Shown one piece after another: positions 33,899 through 42,746 of a stretch of 64,000 nucleotides of DNA (positions are counted from its first letter, which is position 1; each line of letters starts with the position of its first letter). Below the pieces are notes generated by a model. It was not told where the DNA came from. It did no database searches and saw only the letters and a list, made by a program, of their open reading frames with translations. Origin of the DNA: Methylocystis rosea SV97 (GTDB taxonomy: Bacteria; Pseudomonadota; Alphaproteobacteria; Rhizobiales; Beijerinckiaceae); contig NZ_KB889963.1 of assembly GCF_000372845.1 (NCBI RefSeq), forward strand, positions 1,546,146 through 1,610,145, given 5' to 3'. The translations under genes were made by a program, and so were the position numbers.

Positions 33899-33924
33899 CG
33901 CAGCCCCGGCGCGCCGGGGCTGCG
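33899..33924 (-). terminator. perfect 26-bp palindrome between rplL and rpoB (attenuator or processing site)
   Basis: A self-complementary G/C-rich 26-mer with arms CGCAGCCCCGGCG / CGCCGGGGCTGCG. It lies 34 bp after the rplL stop. On the minus strand it is followed by GCCAATAAACAAAA, without a T tract. In E. coli the rplL-rpoB gap holds an attenuator and an RNase III site that lower rpoBC expression relative to the ribosomal genes; this palindrome is in the equivalent position and may do the same. Confidence 0.55.
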
Positions 33925-33957
33925 ACGATCGCAACGCCGCCAAAGGCGGCAGAGGAA

Positions 33958-34335
33958 TTACTTGAGTTCGACCTTGGCGCCGACCTTTTCGAGGGCGGCC
34001 TTGATCTTCTCGGCCTCGTCCTTCGTCGCGCCTTCCTTGACGGGCTTGGGCGCGCCTTCGACCAGGTCCTTTGCCTCCTTCAGGCCGAGGCCGGTGATCG
34101 CGCGGACTTCCTTGATGACCTCGATCTTCTTCTCGCCGGCCGCGGCCAGGATCACGTTGAACTCGGTCTTCTCTTCCACGACCGGCGCAGCGGCGGCGGC
34201 GCCAGGAGCGGCGGCGACGGCGACGGCGGCGGCGGCGGAAACGCCCCACTTCTCTTCGAGGAGCTTCGCGAGTTCAGCCGCCTCGAGGACGGTCAGCGCC
34301 GAGAGGTCTTCGACGATCTTTTCAAGATTTGCCAT
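33958..34335 (-). CDS. rplL: 50S ribosomal protein L7/L12
   Basis: A 125-residue ribosomal stalk protein that binds translation factors. It has the N-terminal dimerisation domain ([29 protein letters not shown]), the alanine-rich hinge (about 37-52) and the C-terminal domain with [30 protein letters not shown] precedes the ATG. It lies 42 bp after rplJ, as in other bacteria. Confidence 0.97.
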   Translation of the reverse strand: MANLEKIVEDLSALTVLEAAELAKLLEEKWGVSAAAAVAVAAAPGAAAAAPVVEEKTEFNVILAAAGEKKIEVIKEVRAITGLGLKEAKDLVEGAPKPVKEGATKDEAEKIKAALEKVGAKVELK

Positions 34336-34377
34336 TTGTTGCGTCCTTTGAATTTGGTTTGTCTGGTTCTCGGCCTC

Positions 34378-34893
34378 TTAGGCCGCGTCTCGATTGGCGT
34401 AGGCTCCGAAGACGCGCGCGAGCTTGGCGGCTGGCGCGGTCGAGAGCTGAGCGATCTTGGTCGCGGGCGCCTGGATAAGGCCCACGAGCTTGGCGCGCAG
34501 TTCGTCGAGGGACGGCATCGTCGCAAGCGACTTGACGCTGTCCGGATTCAGAGCAGTCTTGCCCATGGCGCCGCCCAGGATGACAAACTTGTTGTTGTCC
34601 TTGGCGAAGGCCACGGCGACTTTCGGCGCCGCCACCGGATCGTCCGAATAGGCGATCAGGGTCGGCCCCTTGAGCAGGGGCGCGATAGAGGCGACGTCGG
34701 CGCCATCGAGAGCGATCTTGGCGAGGCGGTTCTTCGCGACCTGGACCGTCGCGCCAGCATTGCGGGCCTGCTTGCGCAGGTTTTGCAGCTGGGCCACGGT
34801 CAGGCCGGAGTAGTGAGCGACGACGACGACGCCGGTCTTCGAAAAGACTTCGCGTAACGCCGCGACCGCTTCCTTTTTCTCCGCTCTGTCCAC
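34378..34893 (-). CDS. rplJ: 50S ribosomal protein L10
   Basis: A 171-residue protein that anchors the L7/L12 dimers on the ribosome. Typical features are [16 protein letters not shown] at the N-terminus, [18 protein letters not shown] and KNRLAKIAL, and a C-terminal helix for L7/L12 binding. The start is a GTG at 34893 with AGAGAG upstream; this gives the usual family length, whereas the longer open frame to 35235 lies in the leader. It is the first gene of the operon here; rplK and rplA are not upstream. Confidence 0.95.
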   Translation of the reverse strand: MDRAEKKEAVAALREVFSKTGVVVVAHYSGLTVAQLQNLRKQARNAGATVQVAKNRLAKIALDGADVASIAPLLKGPTLIAYSDDPVAAPKVAVAFAKDNNKFVILGGAMGKTALNPDSVKSLATMPSLDELRAKLVGLIQAPATKIAQLSTAPAAKLARVFGAYANRDAA

Positions 34894-35322
34894 GGTTGCT
34901 CTCTCTACTGGCGGGAAATCCCGCCGGTTGCGACATGCCGCTCGCTTGAGGCGCGCGGCGCCGTAGATCCTGTCCCCGTCACGGCGCAACGCCGCGGCGG
35001 TTGAAGGGGCGCGAACCAAATTCGAAGGACGCACGCGGGAAGCCCGCTTGCGGCCTCTAAAATTCCGGTTTCCCCGTCTGTGCAGGCCGCCTTCGAGAAG
35101 ACGGATCGCTCCGCCTTTCCTTGGGCCGATTGAGCCGCTACAGGGTTGAAGCCCCTTGCGTGCGCCGGCAGTCTCGGACAGGACATGGCCGGACGGGACA
35201 CGAGGGAGAACCCCCGGGTCCGCCGGCCTATCCACCGCCTTTTCCTAAGCCCTGGAAGGACTTGAGTCGAGGCGGAAGCTCAAAACTGAAAAGGGGGCCG
35301 CAGGTCGATTGGCCAGCCCCGG
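34894..35322 (-). promoter_or_regulatory. long untranslated leader of rplJL-rpoBC (probable L10 leader)
   Basis: About 430 nt lie between the predicted transcription start and the rplJ GTG, with no convincing gene. In many bacteria this position holds the L10(L12)4-binding leader that shuts off rplJL translation when the ribosomal proteins are in excess. The stretch is G/C rich with several potential stems. I cannot fold it here, so the exact L10 motif is not identified; the assignment rests on position and length. Confidence 0.5.
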
Positions 35323-35328
35323 ATCGTC

Positions 35329-35357
35329 TATTTAAGGGGAGTGGAGCAGTTTGCCAA
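35329..35357 (-). promoter_or_regulatory. predicted sigma-70 promoter of rplJL-rpoBC
   Basis: On the minus strand, TTGGCA (35357-35352) is followed after exactly 17 bp by TAAATA (35334-35329). This is a good match to the housekeeping consensus in an otherwise G/C-rich setting. It lies 37 bp beyond the end of the secreted-protein gene and gives the RNA polymerase operon its own start separate from pheST. Confidence 0.6.
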
Positions 35358-35393
35358 GGGGAAAAACGACGTTTCTCACCCAGTTCAGCCGCG

Positions 35394-35780
35394 TTACCGC
35401 CGTCCCGGCGTGAACTCCATCCGAACGCGGCCGCCCCGGCTGGCGGAAATCCGCGCGGCGCCAGAGCGAGACGGCGGGCGAGAGGCGCTGCGGTTTGTAG
35501 CTTTCCCGCTGTGGCCGCCTTCGGCGGCGACGCCGGGATAGGTCGCTCCATGCTGGCCGCGCATCGGCCCGAAGGAGGCGAGGCAGCGGTTATAGGAGTC
35601 CGCCTCCTTGATCGCTTCGCAATCGTCGATGCTTCGCGGCGCGGCGAGGGCGGGAGCAGCGAGGACAGCAAGGAATGCCGCAATCGCCAAGGTCAGGCCG
35701 CGGCGAGGGGCTTCGCGAAAAAGCCATCCAGCGGCTGCTTCACGGCTCGCTTCATGTCGCTGGAGACGACGGCCCCTCAT
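35394..35780 (-). CDS. small secreted protein of unknown function
   Basis: A 128-residue protein. The basic N-terminus and hydrophobic core ([20 protein letters not shown]) form a signal peptide cleaved near ALA-AP. The mature part has a [23 protein letters not shown] motif with two cysteines that may form a disulfide, followed by a long, disordered, arginine/serine-rich tail. Similar short CEAI...YNxCLAxFGP proteins occur in Hyphomicrobiales. Its ATG overlaps the pheT stop codon (ATGA), which supports this start although a longer open frame extends upstream inside pheT. It would be translated from the pheT message. Function is unknown. Confidence 0.7.
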   Translation of the reverse strand: MRGRRLQRHEASREAAAGWLFREAPRRGLTLAIAAFLAVLAAPALAAPRSIDDCEAIKEADSYNRCLASFGPMRGQHGATYPGVAAEGGHSGKATNRSASRPPSRSGAARISASRGGRVRMEFTPGRR

Positions 35781-38191
35781 CCCCTCAGCGTCGCGCCGCA
35801 TTTCTTTTGCGCCTCCGCCACGATTTTCTGGGCCACCGCCTCGATCTCCGCGTCCGTCAGAGTCTTTTCGCGCGGCTGCAGGGTGACGGCGATGCCGATC
35901 GATTTTTTGCCCTCGGGGACGCCCTTGCCTTCGTAGACGTCGAAGACTGCGACATCGGCGATCAGAGTCCGGTCGGCGCCCTGCGCCGCCTTCACCAGAT
36001 CGCCGGCGGCCGCTGCCCGATCGACGATAAAGGCGAAATCGCGCGAAACCGGCTGAAGATCCGAAATGTCCAGCTTCGGCTTGATTTTCGTCGGCTTCGC
36101 CTTGGGCGCGGGGAGCGCGTCGAGAATGATCTCGAAAGCCGCGATGGGTCCCTCGACATCCATGACTTTCAGCGCGCGCGGATGCAATTCGCCGAAATGG
36201 CCGACGATGTTCTTTGGTCCAAATTGCAGCGTCGCCGAGCGGCCGGGGTGAAACCATGCCGGCCCGCCGGAGACGATCTGCAGGCCGCCGGCCGCGACGC
36301 CGAGCGCATTCAGCAGCGCCATGGCGTCGGCCTTGGCGTCGAAGGCGCCGGCCGCGCGCGCTAGCGCCGACCAGTGGCGGCCGGCGCCCGCCAATCCGCG
36401 CCGCACGCCCGCCGCCGCGAGGCGCTGGCCGGTCTCGGTCGCGTCGAGGAAGATCTGGCCGGCTTCGAAGAGGTTCTGATCGCCAAGCCCGCGCGCGGCG
36501 TTGCGGCCGGCGGCCGCGACAAGGCCCGGCAACAGGCTCGGCCGCATGTCGGAAAGATTGGCGGCGATCGGATTGGCGAGCGCCAGCGACGGCTTGCAGC
36601 CGCCAAACGCCTCCGCCTGCTCCTTGGAGACGAAGGACCACGTCACCGCCTCGACGAGGCCCTGGCCGGCGAGCGCGCGGCGCGCGTTGCGGGCGCGCTT
36701 CTGCATCATGGTCAGCACGGGCGGCGCGACGCCCTCGGCGCGCGGCAGCGGCGTCGAGGGCACATTGTCGACGCCGATCATGCGCACGATTTCCTCGACG
36801 ATGTCGGCCTTGCCCTCGATATCCGGACGCCAGCTCGGCGCGGCGACATGGGCGATGTCGGCGTCGGCGTTCTCGACGCTGAAGCCGAGGCGCTCGAGAA
36901 TCTTCGCCGCTTCTTCACGCGGCGCGTCGAGGCCCGTGAGCCGCTTGGTTTCGCTCCAGGGGAAATTGATCGCGCGGGAGAGCAGCGGCAGTTCGCCGGC
37001 GAGCGTGAGTTCAGACGGCTCGCCGCCGCAGAATTCCAGCACGAGCTGCGTCGCAAGCTCGATCCCCGGCAGTGCAAAGGCCGGATCGACGCCGCGCTCG
37101 AAACGGTAGCGCGCGTCGGTGACAATGCCGAGCTTGCGGCCGGTGAGCGCGATATTCATCGGGTCCCACAGCGCCGTCTCAATCAGCACGTCGGTCGTCG
37201 ATTCATCGCAGCCTGAGGCCTCGCCGCCCATGACGCCCGCAAGCGATTCCGGTCCGGCCTCGTCGCAGATGACCACCATGCTCTCGTCGAGTTCGTATGT
37301 CCGCCCGTCGAGCGCGTGCAGGCTCTCGCCTTTTCGCGCAAGGCGCACGACAAGATCGCCCTTCACTTTTTTCCCGTCGAAGACGTGCAGCGGCCGCGCG
37401 CGATCGAAGGTGAGGAAGTTGGTGACGTCGACCAGCGCGTTGATCGGCCGAAGGCCGATTTCGCGCAACCTCGCCTGCAGCCAGGCGGGGCTGGGTCCGT
37501 TTTTGACGCCGCGCACGAGGCGGAGGCCGAAGAAGGGCGCTAGATGCCTGTCCTCCTGCGCGAAATCCAGCGTCACGCCGACGGGGCAGGGGAACCTGCC
37601 CTCGATTGGCGCAATGTCCTTGGTCTTGAGGACGCCCAGGCCCGCCGCGGCAAGGTCGCGCGCGATGCCGTAGACGCCGGCGGCGTCGGGGCGATTGGGC
37701 GTCAGATTGATCTCGATGATCGGATCGTCGAGCCCGGCCCATTGCGCATAGACGGCGCCGACCGGCGCGTCGTCAGGCAGATCGATGATGCCTTCATGGT
37801 CGTTGGAAAGTTCGAGTTCGGCCGCAGAGCACAGCATGCCGAGCGACTCGACGCCGCGGATGACGCCCTTGCCAAGCGTGATCTTCTTTCCTGGAATATA
37901 TGTCCCTGGGGCTGAAAAGACGCTCTTCATGCCGTTGCGGGCGTTCGGCGCGCCGCAGACGACCTGAACCGGCGCGCCGCTTCCCGTATCGACCATGCAG
38001 ACCCGCAAACGATCGGCGTTCGGATGCGGCTTCGCCCCGATCACCCGCGCGATGGTGAAATCTTTCAGCTGCGCGGCCGGGTCGTGCACATATTCGACCT
38101 CAAGGCCGATGCGCGTCAGCGTTTCGACGATCTCGCTGAGCGAGGCCGACGTGTCGAGATGTTCCTTGAGCCAGGAGAGGGTGAGTTTCAT
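35777..38191 (-). CDS. pheT: phenylalanyl-tRNA synthetase beta subunit
   Basis: An 804-residue beta chain of the alpha2-beta2 enzyme that charges tRNA-Phe. In order it has an N-terminal tRNA-binding (EMAP-like) domain (about 40-150, [20 protein letters not shown] and [12 protein letters not shown]), the B3/B4 editing domain with [18 protein letters not shown] before it, the B5 domain, the catalytic-like core and a C-terminal anticodon-binding FDX-ACB domain (SRDFAFIVD...[10 protein letters not shown]). The length is normal. It is separated from pheS by 780 bp carrying an extra gene pair and repeats. Confidence 0.97.
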   Translation of the reverse strand: MKLTLSWLKEHLDTSASLSEIVETLTRIGLEVEYVHDPAAQLKDFTIARVIGAKPHPNADRLRVCMVDTGSGAPVQVVCGAPNARNGMKSVFSAPGTYIPGKKITLGKGVIRGVESLGMLCSAAELELSNDHEGIIDLPDDAPVGAVYAQWAGLDDPIIEINLTPNRPDAAGVYGIARDLAAAGLGVLKTKDIAPIEGRFPCPVGVTLDFAQEDRHLAPFFGLRLVRGVKNGPSPAWLQARLREIGLRPINALVDVTNFLTFDRARPLHVFDGKKVKGDLVVRLARKGESLHALDGRTYELDESMVVICDEAGPESLAGVMGGEASGCDESTTDVLIETALWDPMNIALTGRKLGIVTDARYRFERGVDPAFALPGIELATQLVLEFCGGEPSELTLAGELPLLSRAINFPWSETKRLTGLDAPREEAAKILERLGFSVENADADIAHVAAPSWRPDIEGKADIVEEIVRMIGVDNVPSTPLPRAEGVAPPVLTMMQKRARNARRALAGQGLVEAVTWSFVSKEQAEAFGGCKPSLALANPIAANLSDMRPSLLPGLVAAAGRNAARGLGDQNLFEAGQIFLDATETGQRLAAAGVRRGLAGAGRHWSALARAAGAFDAKADAMALLNALGVAAGGLQIVSGGPAWFHPGRSATLQFGPKNIVGHFGELHPRALKVMDVEGPIAAFEIILDALPAPKAKPTKIKPKLDISDLQPVSRDFAFIVDRAAAAGDLVKAAQGADRTLIADVAVFDVYEGKGVPEGKKSIGIAVTLQPREKTLTDAEIEAVAQKIVAEAQKKCGATLRG

Positions 38192-38234
38192 TTGTTGAGA
38201 ACTTTGAAGTTGTCGAGCGCAGGCGCCAAGGGCT

Positions 38235-38370
38235 CGTCATGCCCGCGCTTGTCGCGGGCATCCACGCCGTGAGGCCGCGGAATGATGAAAGTGAGCGGCG
38301 CCATTTTTGTCTCGTATCTCTATTACTATGTGTCTTTGCGTGGATGGCCGCGACAAGCCCGGCCATGACG
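38235..38370. repeat. paired inverted palindromic repeats (BIME-like), copy 1
   Basis: Two hairpin units face each other. The left unit (38235-38266) contains GTCATGCCCGCG and CGCGGGCATCCACG. The right unit (38338-38370) contains GCGTGGATGGCC, GACAAGCCCGGCCATGACG. The two are near reverse complements of each other and flank about 70 bp of non-coding sequence. The same composite occurs at 52244-52352. It lies just upstream of pheT and downstream of the ancestral-looking pheS end. Confidence 0.7.
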
Positions 38371-38474
38371 CGGAGAGATTGTCGTTAGCTGCTCAAGCCG
38401 CCGGCGTCCGGAGTTGAGCGCGTGAATTCATCATGCTTCAGACGGCGAGCCTGTCTCTGCTGTTGCAATAGCGG

Positions 38475-38750
38475 TCAAGCGGCTTTCTCCGGCGAGACCG
38501 CGCCTGGCGCCTTCTGCCCGCGCAGCATGCTCGCGACGCTGATATCCTCGTCGATCTGCGACCAGTGCATCCCCAAAGGAGACAGCTCCACGGACCGACG
38601 CGCCTCCGGCGAAGCCTGAGCAAGACGCGGATACCACCACAGCGGCGCGCGCAATATGCGCCCATCAGCCAGCGCGACAGTGAGGAAGCTGTCGTCGCAT
38701 GACGCCTCGGTAGGCCGGGCGTCTTCGACCTCAATTTGCAAAGTAGTCAT
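38475..38750 (-). CDS. DUF2442 domain protein
   Basis: A 91-residue protein with the DUF2442 pattern LTVALADGRILRAPLWWYPRLAQASPEAR followed by WSQIDEDISVASMLRG. The family is commonly encoded next to DUF4160 proteins, and the pair has been suggested to act as a toxin-antitoxin-like module. Here its ATG lies inside the last 20 bases of the DUF4160 gene, so they are co-translated. It lies within the candidate insertion unit between pheS and pheT. Biochemical function is not established. Confidence 0.8.
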   Translation of the reverse strand: MTTLQIEVEDARPTEASCDDSFLTVALADGRILRAPLWWYPRLAQASPEARRSVELSPLGMHWSQIDEDISVASMLRGQKAPGAVSPEKAA

Positions 38751-38967
38751 TCCACGACCTCAGAAAGGACTCACGCTCCTCGCGCGTCTTCTTGACGATC
38801 TCATTCAGATCCTGGGCCGTGAAGCCCATATTCACGGCGACGCTAACGTTCTCAAGCCAGATTTTCGCTTCCTTCGCGTCTTTGGTCACATGGACGTGCG
38901 CCGGCTCCCAGCCATCCGCAGAATAGAAGAAGAAGCGGTATCCCTTCCACCTCAGCACCGTCGGCAT
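38731..38967 (-). CDS. DUF4160 domain protein
   Basis: A 78-residue DUF4160 protein with its hallmark N-terminus MPTVLRWKGYRFFFYS and EPAHVHVTKDAKEAKIWLE. The AHVHV segment resembles short nucleic-acid- or metal-binding strands, but no activity is known to me. Its ATG is only 3 bp past the pheS stop codon, so it is expressed with pheS. It is paired with DUF2442 and may be the toxin-like partner of such a pair; this is inference. Confidence 0.8.
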   Translation of the reverse strand: MPTVLRWKGYRFFFYSADGWEPAHVHVTKDAKEAKIWLENVSVAVNMGFTAQDLNEIVKKTREERESFLRSWNDYFAN

Positions 38968-38970
38968 ATT

Positions 38971-40050
38971 CTAGCTGCTCAACCCGCCCGCAAGCGTCGG
39001 GAAATCCAGCGGCCTGAACCCATAGTGCTCTAGCCAGCGCGTATCGGCGTCGAAGAAGGCGCGCAGATCCGACATGCCATATTTCAGCATCGCCAGCCGG
39101 TCGACGCCGACGCCGAAGGCGAAGCCCTGATAGCGGTCGGGATCGATGCCGCAATTTCTCAGCACATTGGGATGCACCATGCCGCAGCCCAGAATCTCCA
39201 TCCAGTCTTCGCCCTCGCCGAAGCGAATTTCGCCGCCCTGGCGCCGGCATTGAACATCGACCTCCATCGAGGGTTCGGTGAAGGGGAAGAAGGAGGGCCG
39301 AAAGCGCAGCTTGACGCCCTTCACCTCGAAGAAGCTCCTTAGGAATTCTTCGAGCGTCCATTTGAGATGCCCAAGATGCGTCGTCTCATCGATGACGAGC
39401 CCCTCGATCTGATGGAACATCGGCGTATGTGTCTGGTCGAAGTCGCAGCGGTAGACCCGGCCAGGGCAGATGACTCGGATCGGCGGCTGCTGCGACAACA
39501 TGGTGCGCACCTGCACCGGGCTCGTATGGGTGCGCAGCAGCCGCTTCTCGCCTGAGTCGGTGGTCAGAAAGAACGTGTCCTGCATCTCCCGCGCGGGATG
39601 CCCTTCGGGGAAGTTGAGCTTGGTGAAATTATAGTCGTCGCTCTCGATGTCCGGTCCCTCGGCGACCGCGAAGCCCATATCGGCAAAGATGATGGAGAGT
39701 TCGTCCGTGACCTGCGAAATCGGATGGATGCGCCCGCGCTCCAGCGGACCCGCCGGCGCAGGCAGCGTCATATCGAGCGTCTCGGCCGTAAGGCGCGCTT
39801 CCAAAGCCGCTTCAGCAAGCCGTTCGCGTCGCGCGGCGATCGCCTCGGCCGCCTTGTCTTTTAGCGCATTGATCTTCGCGCCCTCGGTCTTGCGCTCTTC
39901 GGGCGACATTTTGCCGAGCGTTGCGAGCAGCGCCGAAATCGCGCCCTTCTTGCCGAGCGAGGAGAGGCGCACGGCTTCGAGCGCCGCCTCGTCGGCGGCC
40001 TCGTCGATTTGGCGCAGCGTATCTTCTTCGAGTTTGGCGAGGTCGGTCAT
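38971..40050 (-). CDS. pheS: phenylalanyl-tRNA synthetase alpha subunit
   Basis: A 359-residue alpha chain containing the class II catalytic core. Visible motifs are [25 protein letters not shown] (motif 2 region), the phenylalanine-pocket segment and [21 protein letters not shown] (motif 3). The N-terminus is the usual helical tRNA-binding arm. It ends in GGLSS. The promoter should lie in the 280 bp upstream, which also hold a palindromic repeat. rplT is not upstream. Confidence 0.97.
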   Translation of the reverse strand: MTDLAKLEEDTLRQIDEAADEAALEAVRLSSLGKKGAISALLATLGKMSPEERKTEGAKINALKDKAAEAIAARRERLAEAALEARLTAETLDMTLPAPAGPLERGRIHPISQVTDELSIIFADMGFAVAEGPDIESDDYNFTKLNFPEGHPAREMQDTFFLTTDSGEKRLLRTHTSPVQVRTMLSQQPPIRVICPGRVYRCDFDQTHTPMFHQIEGLVIDETTHLGHLKWTLEEFLRSFFEVKGVKLRFRPSFFPFTEPSMEVDVQCRRQGGEIRFGEGEDWMEILGCGMVHPNVLRNCGIDPDRYQGFAFGVGVDRLAMLKYGMSDLRAFFDADTRWLEHYGFRPLDFPTLAGGLSS

Positions 40051-40080
40051 ATTGGTTTCTAATGTGGACGTTTCCTCGTC

Positions 40081-40180
40081 CTTCGAGACGCCCGCTCCGC
40101 GGGATCCTCAGGATAGGGAAACGTAAAGCGCGCCGCTTGCGCCCTCATGCTGAGGAGGCTCCGCAGGAGCCGTCTCGAAG
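40081..40180. repeat. REP-like palindromic element upstream of pheS
   Basis: The ends are perfect inverted repeats, CTTCGAGACG (40081-40090) and CGTCTCGAAG (40171-40180). Inside are further complementary arms (GGATCCTCAGGAT against CATGCTGAGGAGG) and G/C hairpins with CCGCTCCGCGG-like cores. This is a widespread alphaproteobacterial repeat type. It lies between pheS and the phosphate acyltransferase gene, in the probable pheS promoter/leader region. Confidence 0.6.
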
Positions 40181-40329
40181 CATGCGGGCGAAGGTCAGCC
40201 GCCCTTTTCGGGAAATCTTGCGCTGCGTTCTGCCATGCGGGCGGCGATCTGTCGAGAACGACAGATCGCGCCGCATTTGGGCGCGCCCGCTTTGCGCGAA
40301 AAACCGGGCCCACTTGATCGCAGCGCGGT

Positions 40330-41322
40330 CTACGGCGCGGCGCGCGGCCGATGGGTGAAAATCTGCGCCAGCGCCGAAGAGACGACGCGCGAATCGACGT
40401 CGTCGGCGCGGCTCGTCAGCACGATCGGGACGCGCGCGCCGAGGACCAGTCCCGCGGTGTCGGCGCCGCCGAGGAAGACGAGCTGCTTCGCCAGGATATT
40501 GCCCGCCTCGAGATCGGGCGCCACCAGAATGTCCGCGTCGCCGGCGACTTCGGACTCAATGTGCTTGGCATCGGCCGCCTCGCGCGAGATGGCGTTGTCG
40601 AAGGCCAGCGGACCGTCAAGCGCGGCGCCGGCGATCTGGCCGCGGTCGGCCATCTTGCAGAGCGCCGCCGCCTCGATGGTCGACGGGATCTTTCCTTCGA
40701 CCGTCTCCACGGCCGAAAGTAGCGCCACCTTGGGACGCTCGATGCCGATCGCATGCGCGAGATCGATTGCGTTGCGCACGATGTCGCGCTTGGTGTCGAG
40801 CGTCGGCGCAATGTTGATCGCGGCGTCGGTGACGAGCAGCAACTTATGATAATACGGCGCGTCGATCACAAAGACATGGCTGATCCGCCGGTCCGTGCGC
40901 AGTCCCGCGCCGTCGCGTATGACCGCAGTCATCAGTTCATCCGTGTGCAGCGCGCCTTTCATCAGCGCGTGCAGCCGGCCGCGGCGCACGAGCTCCACCG
41001 CTTGATCGGCGGCGGCGTGGCTGTGTGGCGCATCGACGATCTCGACGCCTTCGAGCGAGACCCCGCTCGCGCGCGCGGCCGCCTCGATCTTCGCCCGCGG
41101 TCCGATAAGAGTCGGGACGATCAGCCCTTTGTCGCGCGCGGCGATCGCGCCTTCGACCGAGCGCGCGTCGCAAGGATGGATGACGCCCATGCGGATGGGC
41201 GGCAGCGCCTGCGCCCGCCGCACGAGGGCGTCAAGCAAGGCGCCGCGCGCGCGGGCCTGCGCCACCATCGACCAGGGCGGGCGCGACGTCGCCGTCGGTT
41301 CACAGCCAGCGCTCTGGCTCAT
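40330..41322 (-). CDS. phosphate acetyl/butyryltransferase family protein
   Basis: A 330-residue PTA_PTB-family enzyme, which transfers an acyl group between CoA and phosphate. Motifs include GALHTDELMTAVI, DAAINIAPTLDTKRDIVRNAIDLA, and LDGPLAFDNAIS. It matches the stand-alone form often annotated as bifunctional enoyl-CoA hydratase/phosphate acetyltransferase but has only the transferase part. GGAGG precedes the ATG. No acetate or butyrate kinase gene is adjacent in the window, so the pathway is not clear. Confidence 0.85.
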   Translation of the reverse strand: MSQSAGCEPTATSRPPWSMVAQARARGALLDALVRRAQALPPIRMGVIHPCDARSVEGAIAARDKGLIVPTLIGPRAKIEAAARASGVSLEGVEIVDAPHSHAAADQAVELVRRGRLHALMKGALHTDELMTAVIRDGAGLRTDRRISHVFVIDAPYYHKLLLVTDAAINIAPTLDTKRDIVRNAIDLAHAIGIERPKVALLSAVETVEGKIPSTIEAAALCKMADRGQIAGAALDGPLAFDNAISREAADAKHIESEVAGDADILVAPDLEAGNILAKQLVFLGGADTAGLVLGARVPIVLTSRADDVDSRVVSSALAQIFTHRPRAAP

Positions 41323-41337
41323 ACGGGCCTCCTTGGC

Positions 41338-41865
41338 TCAATTCAGCGGATCTCGGGCAATACGATCGACGAAGAATTTCGTCGTGCGCGCCCAGGATTG
41401 ATCATTATCCCCGCGAAAATCGAACCCTTGATGATAGATCAGTTCGCCCGTCGAGACGCGCGCGATTGACACGCCCATGCTGAGGATCAGCGTGCTGACC
41501 TTATTGACGACGCCCGTCAGAACGAGATCGGCGCCGGCCTTGCGGGCGAGCGACAATTCGCAGCCGTTGCAGGTGCGAATGTAGGTTTGTTTCAAGATCG
41601 CGTCGAGATCCGCCGCGATGGGCGCCCGGTCGACGACGTCATAGACGCGCCGCGCGGCGAGTCCCGCGCCGATGTCGTCACGCGCCCGCGCCAGTCGCTT
41701 TGCATGTTCGGCGCTTTGGTCGACAGGCTCGTTTGACGTGTCGACCAGCTCAAAATCGAGAACGAGTAGGCGTTTACGCGGCTCTTCGGCCAGCGCCGAC
41801 GCGGCTTGCGACATCGGGAGGGGCAGGAGCAGGGCGAATCCGAGCAGGCCGCGGCGGTCGATCAT
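41338..41865 (-). CDS. secreted DUF2380-family protein
   Basis: A 175-residue exported protein. The N-terminal MIDRRGLLGFALLLPLPMS looks like a Tat-like or Sec signal peptide. The mature part has LLVLDFELVDTSNEP, RTCNGCELSLARKAGADLVLTGVVNKVSTLILSMGVSI and STGELIYHQGFDFRGDNDQSW, which fits the DUF2380 family. Two cysteines in CNGC may form a disulfide or bind metal. The ATG overlaps the stop of the preceding metallopeptidase gene by 4 bp; the longer open frame lies inside that gene. Function is unknown. Confidence 0.75.
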   Translation of the reverse strand: MIDRRGLLGFALLLPLPMSQAASALAEEPRKRLLVLDFELVDTSNEPVDQSAEHAKRLARARDDIGAGLAARRVYDVVDRAPIAADLDAILKQTYIRTCNGCELSLARKAGADLVLTGVVNKVSTLILSMGVSIARVSTGELIYHQGFDFRGDNDQSWARTTKFFVDRIARDPLN

Positions 41866-42638
41866 CGCGCCTTGGCTCCATATTTGTGGAGGTGCGCGCC
41901 ATGGGCGGAGAGCCAGGCTTCGGCGTGATCCGTGTCGGCGCAAAGCCGCCGCGTCAGCTTCCAAAATCGCGGCGAATGATCGAGATGCACGAGATGCGCG
42001 ACCTCGTGGGCGGCGAGGTAATCGAGGACGAATGGCGGCGCCATGATCAGCCGCCAGGAAAAGTTCAACGAGCCGGAGGCCGAACATGATCCCCATCGGC
42101 TGATCGGATCGCGCAGGCCGACGCCGCGGGGCGGCAGACTCAGTGCGCCCGTGTGGCGGGCGACGGCCTCTTCAAGGTCGCGTCGCGCCTCCCGCTTCAG
42201 GTGGTCCTGAACGCGGCGGTGCACATGTTCGGTCTGGCCGGCGACGCAAAGCGCGAAGGGAGCCTCGGCATCGTCTCTCGGCTCGATCCAAGTGACCCCT
42301 CGGCGGTCCGGATGATGGGCGATCATATGATCGACGCCGCGCAGAGGCGCGACCGACCCATGCGCGAAAGGAATGGTTGCAGGAAGCCTGTCGAGACGCG
42401 AAGCGAGCCAGGCGGCGTGGCGCTGGGCGAAATCTCGCGCATCGCGCAATGACGCCCGCTTCGGCATCGTCAACACCGCATCGCGTGCAGCGAAGCGCAC
42501 ACGCAAAGTGAACCGCCGCGCATTCTGTGACCGACGCAAAGCGACGAGAATTGTTTCGCCGGCGTGGACCAATGTGAGAATTGACGCGCCGCCAGTCGGC
42601 GTCGGTCCTTGGCGCAGGAGTCGAAGCATAACGCTCAT
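41862..42638 (-). CDS. YgjP/SprT-like zinc metallopeptidase domain protein
   Basis: About 258 residues with the YgjP-like (DUF45) metallopeptidase pattern: RSQNARRFTLRVR near the N-terminus, RDPISRWGSCSASGSLNFSWRLIMAPPFVLDYLAAHEVAHLVHLDHSPRFW, where HEVAH plus a later histidine form the zinc site. The substrates of this family are unclear. The start is uncertain: ATGs at 42638 and 42629 are possible, and an open frame reaches 42743. It is coupled to the DUF2380 gene by an ATGA overlap. Confidence 0.8.
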   Translation of the reverse strand: MSVMLRLLRQGPTPTGGASILTLVHAGETILVALRRSQNARRFTLRVRFAARDAVLTMPKRASLRDARDFAQRHAAWLASRLDRLPATIPFAHGSVAPLRGVDHMIAHHPDRRGVTWIEPRDDAEAPFALCVAGQTEHVHRRVQDHLKREARRDLEEAVARHTGALSLPPRGVGLRDPISRWGSCSASGSLNFSWRLIMAPPFVLDYLAAHEVAHLVHLDHSPRFWKLTRRLCADTDHAEAWLSAHGAHLHKYGAKAR

Positions 42639-42746
42639 GCTAGCGCAAAGGCCATATGAGTCGCGAGTTCCAAAATTGCAGCTTGATGAAAATATTTCCC
42701 TTGCGTTGCCTTTTTGCGCGCTCTCCGGTGCAGGCGACTGCACGCG

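Larger units (their letters stand above)
38386..38988. mobile_element. candidate small insertion unit flanked by duplicated pheS 3' ends
   Basis: The 17-bp sequence TAGCTGCTCAASCCGCC (S is G or C) is present at 38386-38402 and 38972-38988, 586 bp apart, in direct orientation. On the minus strand both copies encode the same protein end, GGLSS-stop: the right copy is the real pheS end, and the left copy, nearer pheT, is an isolated fragment ending in TAA. Weaker similarity continues for about ten more bases. Between them are the DUF4160 and DUF2442 genes. Insertion at the 3' end of a gene with duplication of that end is how several site-specific elements integrate. No integrase is present, so mobility now is unlikely or needs help in trans. 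Confidence 0.45.

Noticed and set aside
35228-35683. 151-residue minus-strand frame in the rplJ upstream region
   Set aside because: It overlaps the better-supported secreted-protein gene and the promoter, and is rich in Pro/Arg/Ser as shadow frames are.
38235-40180. CRISPR array
   Set aside because: The repeats here are palindromic, few and not regularly spaced, with no cas genes.
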